From Ilyonectria destructans (Eukaryota; Ascomycota; Sordariomycetes; Hypocreales; Nectriaceae): DNA of 64,000 bases. Position 1 is the stretch's first letter; each line of letters opens with the position of its first letter. The notes beneath the pieces are model-generated. The model was not told the DNA's origin and ran no database searches. It saw nothing but the letters and a program-made list of their open reading frames with translations. The stretch covers positions 806,001 through 870,000 of the forward strand of contig JAHEWK010000009.1 in NCBI GenBank assembly GCA_020740775.1. Direction: 5' to 3'. Shown here piece by piece: positions 42,583 through 54,225 of this stretch. A program made the translations under genes and the position numbers.

Positions 42583-44453
42583 GTGTTTCTGTCGATAGAG
42601 GTGCTTGTTGAGATATATGCTATTTCAAATGGAAAGCAGTTGGCTTTGTGGTTGGCACAAGAGGAACAAGTCTCCTCCACGAAGAAGGCGAGATGCCAGT
42701 TTGAAGGAGTCGCTTCATTGGGATCTGGCAATATAAGGTTGGGGTGGTCTTTTGAGGTCGTCCATAGGCAACAGTTGACTCTTATAACCTCAGCCCAGGA
42801 GTCGATTATTCCCCTATATCAAGAAACTATCTCGGGTCAGCAACGTCGAATTTGGCCGTCTCAGTTCTACACTATGCCTGAGGAACGACGGGCTTCTCCT
42901 TCCGCTCCCTTACACACGGACCAGTAGCGCTCTATTAGACAATTGGCGCCACGGAGATCATTAATGGTACCAGTCAATTGATGAGAATTATCTAAACAAT
43001 TAAAAAAAAATCGACCAGCTATGTGTTCGGGCGCAGCTATTTAACCTTACCCGGGCTTATACGGTCCTCATCGGTAACGCCGGTCAGATTGACCGGCAGC
43101 CTCGCCGTTGGAGGCTTGCTGCTGCATTGATTCGGCCCTACCCTATAGTCTGGTTACCAGATCTCGGAGTCTTCACAAGTGCGCAATATGTGGGTTTTAA
43201 TGCAACATTTCTATCCCTAGCAAAACTAATAATCTGTTTCATTTCCGTTAATAAACTAATGCGCCATGGGTAGTGGTGGTGTGGTTTACCATTTTTGGAA
43301 ACCAGCGGACATCGTTCGTGTATTCTATATTCTGAGCCTCGCTTAGATGACCTAACACCAAGTCCATCTCTCTACGTAATCCAGACCTAGGTCCTCGCGA
43401 TTAAATTGATCAGCATATCTCCTCTCACGACAGGTGTTGAATTAACCAACTTCTAATAGCCCCCGACCAAGGCCGGCAGCTGATGCATTCGAAGGTTACT
43501 CATAAACTCATTGATCGAAAGAAAGAAAGAATAGGGGGTGTTTTACAATTCTCTTAGCTCAAAGCATCCATTCCGAGTACATTAATAGCATACCCCTAAA
43601 CGTCTCTAAGTTTTTAACGTGCAATATTCGTGCATCATAACGAACCCTTACTCTCATCATGTTGCTCTCAATTCCATATTTAAACCCTTACGAAGTTTTA
43701 CGAGTACAGTGAAGTTTAGTTAAAATTACACCACAGCTCTCGATATCATCATAATTTCGAACGTAACTTGAAGCATGTCACCTTGTATTTCTTCAAGTCA
43801 CGCAACGTGAAACTCATATGTGGTACGGGGAATCCCCTGTAGGCAAGTATTAATGACAAATAAGACTCCTATAGAGACCATCATACGCCGCGGTAAAATT
43901 GTCATTGGTTTCTGAGGAGGGCAATGTGTTTTAAAACAATTGCCTCTGGCATAAATGACCTGACCGCTAGCAAGTTCAAGGTTCGGTTATGACGGGGCTA
44001 TGATGCGAGCTTGCGAGGGCGACGATGTCGGGTAATGATCGAGAATCCCTCGCGACAGAACATAATATGTACAGCCAATTACCCACTCACTCTATAGAGC
44101 ATATACTAGCCAGACACTATCAACACAGCCTGCTAACAAACTAGTGTGCAAGCCTCAGAGCTGTAAGGGAAGTTTACATGGTCTACGTCAATGCAATGGT
44201 AATTAATGAGGCGCGAACGATTAACACTGTGGTATTTTATTAAACTTCATACGACCACAACGGCTCGACCAGGCTTTGTTTGAGATATGTATTAGTCCGC
44301 TTAGGGATAACGGGGTAGAATAGCGGGAAGATGTTGACATTGTCCTTCAACTTCACCCCAGACACTAGAAAAGAAGGAAAGTTACTATAGCCATTGAAGC
44401 CTAGTAAATAAATAGGATTGTCGGGTATCTCGCCCAAAGCCAGTGTTTGCCAT
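42583..44453. other. Gene-free, AT-rich stretch
   Basis: About 1.9 kb between the ATC-hydrolase-like frame and the siderophore transporter. A perfect inverted repeat GCCGGTCA-GAT-TGACCGGC lies at 43079-43097. The right part (43,150-44,250) is AT-rich and marks the change from the mixed left part of the window to the GC-rich siderophore region. Confidence 0.5.
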
Positions 44454-46357
44454 TTAAAAGACCATACCCTTGGTCTGCTGGATCTTGTGAAGGTTGATGT
44501 TGCGGAGCATGAAGACCCAAAGGATGGACAGACTCATGACGCCGACACCAGCAGCCAACATCCTGGTCTGCGCATAGCGGTAGGACTCCTGGATGGCGAT
44601 TCTAGCGGGGGTTCCCCACTCGTAGGCCAGCTGTGCGGTAATATCGACAGCAATGTTGTCGATATCGGCCATGGCATCGGCGGGGAGGTTCCTCGCAAGG
44701 GCCTGAGGGAAGGTGTTGTTCCAGATGGCACCGCAGACAGTGCTGCCAATAGCTCCTCCGGTGGTACCAACGACGAACAGGAGCGCAAGCGCGGCGGCGA
44801 CGTGCTGATGGTCGACAGCGGCCAAGATGGCTACTTGCTGGCAGATGATGAAGATGCTACCACCGATAGAGATGAAAACCTGGCACATGACGAGGTAGCC
44901 GACATTCTTGGTGGTCATACGGAAGTAGATCATAAGGCCCTGGGCGAAGATGTACAGGGGAACAGCACCATAGAGGAGCCACTTGAAGCGGCCAGTCTTG
45001 CGGATAGCCCAGCCGACGAACAGCAGGAGGATACCGGAAACAACATTGAAGGTGTTGCTGATGTAACCAGACTCGGCAATGCTGACGCCGTTGACGACCA
45101 ACAGGAAGGAGGGGAAGTAATTGGCCCAGCAGTAGTAGGAGATCTGGTAGGTGGCGTCCAGGAGACACGCGCCGATAACAGTGCGATCTGTGAGGAAGTC
45201 GTGCTTAAGGAATGGCTTAGGGGCCAAGTAAATCTCATAGAGGGCAAAGAAGACAAGCACGCAGAAGCCAACGACGATCATGGCGATAATGTAGCCCGTG
45301 GCCCAGCTGTTGGGAGCGTAATCGGCGAGGGTGAAGGGGAGCAGGAACACGGTGAGACCGGCAGCGAAGAGGAAGCAACCGAAGGCTAAGAAAGTCAGTA
45401 CTGGTAGTGATGCGAAAGTTGCGTTGCTTACCATCGAATTCAATCACGTAGAAGATGATGCTCTGGATGATGGTGCGGCCGCTCTTCTCGGAGATGACAA
45501 TGCCGGCCTTTTCAGCCTTGCGGAGGTTGGCCTTCAGCAAGAGGTACAAGGGCGCGGCGACAAAGGGCAGGATGATGGCGAAGCAGCCGAAGCCCCAGCG
45601 CCAGTTGACCTTTTCGTAGAAATCCTCAGCGGCCTTGGGACCGGCAAAGGCTGTGATGACGTACGGCGACGAGGTGAAGGCGTAGGCCAGGCCTCGGTTC
45701 TTGAGCTTGGATACATCGGCAGTGATGACATCGATACAGTAGGTCATGCCGCCGAAACCAATCGAGTAGAAGACCTGGGCGGCGCAGAAGGTGGCCAGGC
45801 CGTTGGAGGTGGCCATGAGGATGAGGCCCAGGGTGGCGAAGACGGTCATGATGAGGAATCCCTCAGCTCGGCCCCACAGATCGAGAATCTTGGCGACGGG
45901 GATGTACAGCGCAGCGGTCATGGAGTTGGACACGATGGTGATGACGGTGAGCAGCGAGTGAGCCTCGAACTCGCTGGTGACGAAGGCGGTCAAACTGCCG
46001 AGCACGGTCGACTGCATGGCGTTGACGAAGTAGAGCATGAACATGCTGTTGAGGGCATCACGTTAGCTGGATTCCACGGGTGGCCACACAGGCGGCGACT
46101 TACAGGAAAAAGACGGCAATCAGCGAGTTCCGGCTCCAGGTCAAGGTGACGGCCTCGACCTTCTGGACACCGCGCTGCGCGTCCTCCTGGATCCTGTCGC
46201 GCTGCGACTCATCGCCGCTGTCGCTGGCTCGCACGCCGTCGACGACGGGGCCCTGCTTGTCGTCGTCGACGGGCGTGTTGGCGTGGACGTCGGCGGCCAT
46301 GTCAGTGGCGGCGTCGCTCGCGTCCTGGCCGCGGCGGAACTTGAAAAACCCGACCAT
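44454..46357 (-). CDS. MFS siderophore-iron transporter
   Basis: Exons complement(44454..45385, 45432..46045, 46104..46357), 599 residues from the ATG at 46357. A charged cytosolic N terminus (about 80 residues) leads to a 12-14 helix MFS core. Features of the siderophore-iron transporter (Sit/Mir) group: FVNAMQSTVLGSLTAFVTSE in helix 1, YIPVAKILDLWGRAEGF, GFGGMTYCIDVITADVS, SKLKNRGLAYAFTSSPY, and YCWANYFPSFLLVVNGVSIA in the second half, plus the C-terminal helix 14 region before NINLHKIQQ. It imports ferric siderophore by proton symport at the plasma membrane. Position next to a hydroxyornithine acyltransferase, a SKL-tagged hydratase and an NRPS supports this. The three exons have strong GC-rich codon usage, unlike genes to the left. 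Which siderophore it carries cannot be told. Confidence 0.88.
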
Positions 46358-49202
46358 GGTGAAGCTGTGATCGACCGGGAATGGGAACACAGAGGAAGGC
46401 TAAGGGTTGAAGGTTGCTGAGAGGGATAGCTTGCAGGAACAGATCGAGGAACCAGGCGGGAGATGGCCCTTGTAAATAAAAAAGCACCCCTGGTTGCCAG
46501 TAACCCTAGCGCCTTGCATTGTCCGCGCATCGACAGGCGTGAAAACCGCGCATCTGATTAGATTAGATCACGCGATGCTACAATATGGTTACCAGGTATG
46601 GTTACCGGACTGGCGCACCCCGTTGTGTGGCATTGCACCGACATCGGGCAGGCTTGTGACAGTGGAGGCGTTACGAATGGTGATGCTGCGAACGGATGGA
46701 TTCGTACGGCGCCGAACAAGGGCTAAACCGCGAAGAGGCACGATATTGCCAGATGCGGGTAGCCCCTGTTGGGAGGGAGGAGACTGACGGGCTCGGACGA
46801 GGCAAATGCCCCCACGGTTAAGGTCAAGGTTAGAGCCAACAGAGCTACCGGGGTGTGTTTATGGTGGGAACTGGGAAGTGGAACGGACGAAGAGAAAAAA
46901 AAAACAGCGTGTCAAGTGGACAAAGACGAACCGTCGAGAGGGGGAAAAAATACACATGTCGAGGTGTTGGACGACAAGTGTGGTCAAATGCCAAGAGACC
47001 GAGCGTCTAGACCCGAGAGAATGGGATGTCTGGACCCAGCTGAAGGTGCTGCCAAGTGCCAAGAAGCGGAATGTTTGGGGCCAAGAAAACGGGTGTGCAG
47101 AGCCAAGAGGATGGGCGTCTAGGGGTCGAAGCAGGCCAAGGGAATCGACGACAGGCCTCAAAAGGTGAGCGTACAGGGTCACATCGAGGTCGACGATGGT
47201 GTCTACGTCTGTGGGAATGCGTGTCAGGACCAGATCGACATGCGTCCAACCCAAAGGGAATAAAGGAATGCGTGTCAGGATCGAATACGCGTGTGTCCAG
47301 GTGCCACAAAGACAGGCCCTACGGCTCAGTGCCATGATCCCAGCTCGCGGTGTCACATTGCGGCGATGGATGCTAGACCCAACGCAATGGGAGCCCACCC
47401 CGAGCCAACCATGTCGAACGAGCGGCCTAGCAACCTGGAAACTGCATTGTGACTATTGCGGACTGCACCTCGGCCTTGACTGTGGGCTTCAACTCACTCA
47501 TAGTGCCACCTCAGCCGAGAACCAGCGGCTTGGCGTCGTCGCGCAGTTTTATTAGCGGACGGGCCGAACGAATGATGGAACTCTGTGATGATCTAATCTG
47601 ATGGATTAGATGGAGTGGCGTCGCGGCGCATTACGTAGAGCGCGAAGAGCAGAGTTTTCCCGCCTCGACTCCGGAAACTGGCCGTCGAACTTGGCAGCGA
47701 ATCTCCAGACGCACACACAACCATAACAGGAACCATCAGGCTTCTCGGATCCGCTCGTCGGGCGTTTGTCGATTTCGATTGTCGATCCCCTGTCGCTAAA
47801 GGCGCGCCGCTATGCCGTTGCAGGTGTGGCAATTTGGGAGCGTCCGGTGGAGTCACGACCGAAACATGCCACGCAGAAAAAGTCATGCACTTCTGACGAG
47901 AGAAGCTGGCTGCATCTGCGTGGGATCTAGACAGTTTGTGGCAAAGCCGCCAAGAGAAACCTTAAAACCTGCTCACCATGTCCATGCGAAAAGAACAGAA
48001 AGAGGCTGATGGGAATCACCGTGCTGGACTTGGCAGAGTCCGGTAGTTGGACACGCTGGGCCACGATGCAGGATTCAAGCGTCAGGCGACTGCAAATGGA
48101 CAAGGCTGGTCCGGCCGGTCCCGAAGTATTGACGACTAGAGCTTTAAGCAATCGGCTACGGCGGTAACTTGCACACTGGGACAGCCACATGGGCATCTTG
48201 GCAAAGGCGAGAAAGGCCTCCGACGAGCCGATCAAGGCCTCACTTCCATCGCCGACGAATTGACAAGCGAGACGGTCGACTTGCGCTTACCACGAAGCAT
48301 ATTCGCCAAGCCGTGTCTCTCCACAAAGCGTCAGCTCGTCTACCCTACCACAGCGTTACTGCAAGCCCTTGAATGGAGGGGACCCTTGCTATCATCCTTG
48401 TCCCTGCATGTCGGCTCCATAGTGATCGTGGGGGATTCGGCAACTCGGTAGATCCGAGTTACCGTCGATTCGGGTGTGTCTCCTCCACGCGCGATGCCAT
48501 CGCCAATCAGTTTGGCGCGGGTATAATTTGCAATGCTTACTCTGTGTATGTCTAGTTGACGCCGAGTTTGGGTGCAGAATCGTATCCAAGGCAATTGTGC
48601 TTTTTCTACGTGATTCCCATGTTTTGCTTCTTCGCATTCTGTCCGCGTTTCGTCCGCCTCTTGTCCAGGCGCATCATGATGATGGTGGGGTATACGGACC
48701 TCGGACGATCCGAGTTGCCGCTGCTTCGGCACGACTCGTCGTCATCCATGTCCGAAGGAAAAAGCCATCATCATCAGGTTGTGCTTTCTGCATATTTGCC
48801 AAGCGTTTCGCTCCCTTCAAATCTCGTCCACGAGTCTCGTGTTCCAGCCCATCTCGCCTGGCGACACTTTGTGGTTATGATGGTGGGGGGATATGGAGAG
48901 CTCGGAGGCTACTTCGTACGGGTTGCGAAAATGCAAGGGTTTAATCGGCGACCTGATCTCCCCACATCTTGTCTTGGCCCGGAACTGGATCATGACGGGG
49001 AACGCGTGAGTTGCGTGCTCTATTTACTCGGTGCGACTCGTCTCATTCTGTAAACACACATCGAGAAGCGAATCGTGATTGAACCAGTGATTGAACCAGT
49101 GATTGAACCAGTGATTGAACCAGTGGTAAAAAGTTGAGTAATACAACGCTTTTCATTACTATGTCATGGCTTCTACAGCTCTCCACCTCTACCTCTCCCT
49201 CT
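46358..49202. other. Long gene-free spacer with degenerate repeats
   Basis: About 2.8 kb. From about 46,960 to 47,310 a degenerate 20-27 bp pattern recurs (CCAAGARRMGG/GTCTRGG words) and GGAATGCGTGTCAGGA occurs twice (about 47216 and 47267). A perfect inverted repeat ATCTAATC-TGATG-GATTAGAT lies at 47591-47611. No gene recognised; long frames here are in GC-rich DNA and show no family. Confidence 0.5.
49075..49124 (+). repeat. 12-bp tandem repeat, four copies
   Basis: GTGATTGAACCA is repeated four times head to tail at 49075-49122, just beyond the 3' end of the acyltransferase gene. Confidence 0.9.
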
Positions 49203-50504
49203 CTACAGCTTCGGCTCAAAACCAAAGTTGGTACCGGCCACTCGCGGCAGCATTTGCTGGAACGGGCACAGCTGGAAGAAGCGTTCCCTCGAGCACACGA
49301 CCAAGTTGGCCCTCTTGTGCGGCAAGTCGAGGTACTTGTTCTGGTGCAGTCCAAAGATCATCTCGTACATGAGGATCTTCTCATTGGTCAACCGCGGCTC
49401 GCCCACGACCTGCTCGGTGCGGCAGTCGTCGAGGAAGGTGTAGTGCATGATGCTGGGCCACCACGACATGACAATGTGCTGGCCGCGGTATGAGGCGTCG
49501 CCAACGAGCGCGTGCCGGCCGCGGTCAAAGTCCAGCGACGGGTAATGCGCGCCCATCTTGTCCTCCTTGGCCCAGTAAATCTCAAAGTAGGCGAAGCGCT
49601 TGTCGTCGAGGCAGCCGAAGACGGGGATGGTGTGGGGGTCGTCGTGCAGCGTGTTGAGATACGTGCGGTGGTGCTCCAGCGAGCCCGACTCCATCCAGCC
49701 CTTGGCCACGCGCGGGTCGTTCTGCCAGTTGTGGAAGAGCTCCAGCTGCACCGGGTCGCGGTAGTCGATGGCCTGCAGCGAGAAGTGCTGGTCCAGCGAG
49801 GGGATGTAGCGGCTGTAGATGACGGAGCTGGGCGGCGGCTTGGGCGCGCGCCGCGGGTGTCGCAGCAGCGTCGAGTCCGTCGGCGTCAGCGTGTACTCGA
49901 CGTGAGGCACGACATTGGGATTCCACGCGGGCAGCCAGATGGGCTGCGTTCCCAGCGGCGAGGCGCAGCCCTGCCAGAAGGCGCTGCGCAGGACGAGCAC
50001 CTCGCCATCACGAGGCTGGAACTTCTGCGTCGAGCCGTACGAGGGCTTCGGGTGCTCAATGGCCACCATGGAGTTGAGCAGCGCCGCAGCGAGCTCCGCG
50101 GCTCCGGCGCCCTCGACGCGGAAGCGGATCGACTCGGTCGTGCTGTCGACGGAGAAGAAGGTGTACAGGAACAGCCACACCTGCGCCGTGGTGGGCGCCT
50201 CTTGGCTCTCCCAGCTCGCCGTCCACACGGGGCTCCGGCGCGCGTTGGCCCACGGCGTGTTGTCGTTCTCGTCAATGGCCGTGTCCGCCTCTTCAGCCGG
50301 CAGCCGACTCAACACCAGCTGGTCGTTGTGCAACGTGTGAGGGAACGGCGTCCCGGGCTCTTGGGCGGCGGCCTTGCGCAGCGCATACGACTGGATGCCA
50401 TCGGCGGCCGCGGTGCGCTCGAGGTTGTACGTGGTCTTGTAGGGATGCGGCAGCCGGGTCTTGATGGGCGCCTCCTGCGCGAAGGGGTCGGAGATGGGAG
50501 CCAT
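49203..50504 (-). CDS. sidF: Hydroxyornithine acyltransferase-like protein (siderophore biosynthesis)
   Basis: An intron-free 433-residue frame. The C-terminal half is a GNAT-type siderophore acyltransferase domain: DYRDPVQLELFHNWQNDPRV, VAKGWMESGSLEHHRTYL, KRFAYFEIYWAKEDKMGAHY, the DFDRGRHALVGDASYRGQHI core and MYEMIFGLHQNKYLDLPHKR. Bacterial IucB/MbtK-type and fungal SidF/SidL enzymes share this layout; they acylate N5-hydroxyornithine. The gene could make N5-anhydromevalonyl- (SidF) or N5-acetyl-hydroxyornithine (SidL). SidF is favoured because a SidH-like hydratase and an NRPS lie in the same 20 kb. The protein ends GFEPKL; PKL is a non-canonical but possible PTS1, and fungal SidF/SidH work in peroxisomes. 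GATA cores (TGATAG on the minus strand, AGATAG on plus) lie just upstream of the start at about 50517-50535. The symbol is a best guess. Confidence 0.8.
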   Translation of the reverse strand: MAPISDPFAQEAPIKTRLPHPYKTTYNLERTAAADGIQSYALRKAAAQEPGTPFPHTLHNDQLVLSRLPAEEADTAIDENDNTPWANARRSPVWTASWESQEAPTTAQVWLFLYTFFSVDSTTESIRFRVEGAGAAELAAALLNSMVAIEHPKPSYGSTQKFQPRDGEVLVLRSAFWQGCASPLGTQPIWLPAWNPNVVPHVEYTLTPTDSTLLRHPRRAPKPPPSSVIYSRYIPSLDQHFSLQAIDYRDPVQLELFHNWQNDPRVAKGWMESGSLEHHRTYLNTLHDDPHTIPVFGCLDDKRFAYFEIYWAKEDKMGAHYPSLDFDRGRHALVGDASYRGQHIVMSWWPSIMHYTFLDDCRTEQVVGEPRLTNEKILMYEMIFGLHQNKYLDLPHKRANLVVCSRERFFQLCPFQQMLPRVAGTNFGFEPKL

Positions 50505-50897
50505 TGCGACGGGGGACTATCAGATCGAGATAGGCTGTTCGATACGTTGGGCGAGGTGCTGATGCGTAAACGGCCCCGTCTCGGCCAACATTTATATGGC
50601 TGCGCGACTATCACGTCCGGTCTCGGTGTTGAAAAGGGCGGGCTGGGGACACTACGTAGTAGTACAACATGGCCTGGGGACGGCAAAGGCAAGTTCCACA
50701 CTTGCTGCACATCTTCATACCGGTACTCCCCCGAAAGCCGAGAGCTTCGTTGTCGATCGAAGGATGCATGCAACTTTGTGAAGAGGCTTAACCCAGCCAT
50801 TGGGTTATATCACTCATACACATACATAGTACACTCACTACTCACTCACACTACTCACTCACTTGCACTAGTTAGCTCACACAAACACACACACACA

Positions 50898-50930
<33 letters not shown>

Positions 50931-52687
50931 AAGCACACAGACCCGCCAAGATTGAATCACTTTGACCGCCAACAACACTGGCTCAAACCCCGAGAACAGA
51001 CATCATCCTGTAGCTATTGCAGCAAGTTACCTAATGCAAGCTTACTCCACAGCCAACCCTGTCAATAAATGCAACGAAAGCCACATCATACGAGGTGTAT
51101 TCCGCCACCCAGAGCCCACCCCTGGCTAACAGCTCGCCGAAAGGCACTCTGCTTGCGGTTAGTCCCTGCTATCACCACGCCTGCAAACCTGCTAAAGCTC
51201 CAAGTACCCAGCCGCTAACGAGAGGGTGGAGGCCGCGAGGGAGATTGATAAAAAATTTCCATCGTGGAACACGTGGTGTCTGAGTTATTATTTGTCCTCA
51301 ACACCGGCCGACTTGCTCTCTTTGGGCCTCTCCGCTCCCCTCACGATGAGCCAGCGTCTTCGCCAATGCACACCACCTCTTCTTTCTTCTTCCTTCGCGG
51401 AAACTCACCCCCCATACAGCAATTGCTGGCTGCCGCGGCCCTTGTTAGCGGGTTGACCCCATTGCCACATCCCACCGAGTGAAGCGTCTAGAGTAGCGCG
51501 AGGAGCTAGACCTGCTGATCATTGCCGCATGGGATGGGGCGTGCGATTGATAAGATCGGAATCAGACGGAGCTGCCGCCGTTGACGAGGTTGCCTCGGGT
51601 ACGGCGGGCCAAGGCACGGTGCAAATCCCGTCCCGCCAGTTCACGATGCCAAGCGCGGCGGCCATTCACGGCTCTTTGCTCCATGTTGAATCCCGAAAGC
51701 GACAGAGCAAAGCGATCTTCAAAGTCCGGGATTCCTGCCCTAGTTGGGGAAAGCGTACATTCTTGACCGCCTGTGAATGGGTTGAATGGATTGAGGGTAT
51801 CGCGATTGAGGTGCTCCCATATTAAACTTGATGTTGATGAGCTGACATGTTGGGGGACTTTTCCGTTGATACCTTCGACCGTTGCTGTGCCATCGGTCCC
51901 CAATTTGAAGACCGCATGCTGCTGAACAAAGACCGTGGTGTCAATTGAGAGACCGCACCCTACGAGGCCAGCTTCTTATAAATGTTACAGTGCGCTTTGT
52001 AGAGGCACCTACCAGAATACCCAAGGGACAATTGAAGTCATCGCCAGTAGGCAGTCCGAGATGGATAGCAGGTGCGCGACGCGTTGGCCAGCGATAAGAT
52101 AAGGAAAACATTGCGCCCGGACCTGGATTTAGTGCACCTCAACTTGCCGCACCACTGAAAAGGGGGAAATTGGTGGTTAGAGCTGCTGCGACAACGTCGG
52201 TCCAGGAACAAGGCAAGCCAAAGGGTGCGTCATTCAATTCATCTTTGAGACAAGAGATATATCCCTTCTTGAGGCTGGGTCGGGCTATCCCTTCAAGGTG
52301 TGAAACTCAACTCGCTATCGGACTTATCTCCCAGCCACTTTACAGGAGACTCTGCGGACGTGTTATGATAGCAATGCTATCAGCCATCTAGACATTGAGG
52401 GAATGGTCGATTGAAGGGGGAAGCCAGAAACCAATACGCCTCAAAGGGAGACAATGAAAAAGATACTCACGTTTTAGCCTGTCTCCCAGCCAAAGCTGTT
52501 GTACATCTAATTGCGTGGCGCTCACTAGGCCTGCGACTAGCGCAGGTCCAGCCAGACATTTCGTGCCTCTCGAGATTCCATCGCGAACTCAGGGGCAGCG
52601 ACGCGCCTCCAGTCGTTCCTTAAGCCGTCGATCCCTCTGCGCACGCTTCCTCCTCTACCATCTCGCCGTCACAGCTGCTGCATCACG
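50505..52687. other. Long gene-free spacer
   Basis: About 2.2 kb between divergent starts. It carries the CT microsatellite at 50880-50930 and GATAAG words (51550-51556 region, and tandem GCGATAAGATAAGG near 52093-52106). No gene was recognised. Confidence 0.5.
50868..50931 (+). repeat. Microsatellite (AC)n then (CT)n
   Basis: A run of ACAC dinucleotides passes directly into about 15 CT units with one TT interruption. Confidence 0.95.
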
Positions 52688-54225
52688 ATGGCTTCGTGTA
52701 CCTCGCTCGCCCGCGATGAGAGCGCCGGCCTCCCCGACGGCGCCGATGCCACCGCCCAAAACCAGGGCCCTTCCGCCGCGAATTCGTCCGGGGTTCGTCT
52801 CCGTACCCGCCGGCTCCTACTCCGCTTCGGCTGGTTCCTCGTCCCGAGCTTCCTGCAGGGCCAGCGCGGGCGCGGACAGCTCCGACCGGCTACACTCCGC
52901 CCTACGGCCTATCTCGACGGCATGCGCGGCGCCGGTGCGGTCGTCGTCAGCCTCGGCCACTACACGACCAAGACATACAACACCCACGTCGGCTGGGGCT
53001 GCGAGGACAGTTACTACAACTTCATGCGCCTGCCCATCCTTCGTCTGGTGCATGGAGGAGGAGCCGCTGTAGCACTGTTCTTTGTCATCTCGGGCTACGC
53101 CCTCGCGTACAAACCCCTGCAGTGCATCCGCAACGGCGACCTGGGCAGTTTCAGCACCAGCCTGAGCTCCATGGCCTTCCGACGTGCCATCCGCCTATAC
53201 CTCCCAAGTGTGATTCTTACCATTACACTCGCCTGCATCATCCAAACCGGCATATACGACTGGGGCCGAATGGTACCTGAAGACACGCCGTATTTCTCAC
53301 ATCTACCGTACCGTCCTGTTGCGTTTCCGTCGTTGTCCGCGCAGGTCGGTCCATGGGTCACTGCTTTCGCGGGGTCTTTTGTCCTCTTTGACTGGGAGTG
53401 GTATCGCGGATTCGCTTGTAGGTTACTATGTTGCCTTCACCATCTTCCCTTATACTAATCGATATGCTAGACTATGGTACTGGTCAGCTGTGGACTATCT
53501 CTGCCGAGTTCCGCTGCTCGTTCTACCTCTTCATCATCATTCTAGCGACAGCTCGACTCAAGACTATATATCGATTCCTTACGGTTGGGGGCATTATGTG
53601 GATAAGCTATATAAATTCCAGATGGGAACTCGTCGCCTTCCTCAGTGGTATGCTTCTCGTCGAGTGGGATCTGCTTCGCGGGGCGCATGCTCCAACTCCG
53701 ATCAGAGAAAAGGAAGGCAACCCTCCACCATCAACACTTGGGAATGTTTTCTGGCACCTCTTTGCCATTCTGGGCCTTTTTCTTCTAAGCCAGCCCGAGG
53801 ATGGGGGTGATACCACCCCTGGTTGGGTTTTTCTCACATCTTTAATCCCAGAGTGGTGGGCCGATAGACAGCAACGCTATTGGCAAACCATCGGTGCAGT
53901 CATCTTCCTCCTTTCGGTGGGTCACTCGCGATGGTGGCAGGGAGTCTTCAACTCGCGTCTTGCACAGTACTTGGGCAACATTTCGTACTCGCTGTACCTC
54001 GTCCATTTGTCAGTGGATGGGATTTTCAGCTATCACTTCAAGCGCTGGGCTTGGGATCTGACAGGCCTGGAGGGCAACGCGTACCATCTCGGCTATGCCA
54101 TGGCCCTCTTGTTGAGTCTCCCGCTTGTCGTGTTCTTTGCTGATGTTTTCTGGCGGGGTGTGGATATTCCTTGTGTTAATTTTGCTAGATGGTATGAGAG
54201 TAAGGTCATTGTCAAGGCCGACTAG
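52688..54225 (+). CDS. Acyltransferase-3 family membrane protein
   Basis: Exons 52688..53417 and 53471..54225, 494 residues. Typical features of the acyltransferase-3 (OafA/NodX-like) family: YLDGMRGAGAVVVSLGH near the start of the catalytic region, with the conserved His; ALFFVISGYALAYKPLQCI; FRRAIRLYLPSVILT; the LWTISAEFRCSFYLF block in the second exon; and about ten hydrophobic helices ending with YLGNISYSLYLVHLSVDG and ALLLSLPLVVFFADVFW. These enzymes move acyl groups from CoA, or another donor, to small molecules or glycans at membranes. In this cluster an O- or N-acylation of a siderophore or precursor is conceivable, but many such fungal genes are unrelated to siderophores. The Ala/Arg-rich N-terminal 75 residues are not conserved-looking, and a later start (near Met95) is possible. 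Confidence 0.85.

Noticed and set aside
44418..46149. Long plus-strand frames over the siderophore transporter
   Set aside because: Antisense shadows of GC-rich coding DNA; the minus strand gives a full MFS protein.
49512..51068. 518-codon plus-strand frame over the acyltransferase gene
   Set aside because: Arg/Val-rich antisense shadow; the minus-strand frame carries conserved acyltransferase motifs.
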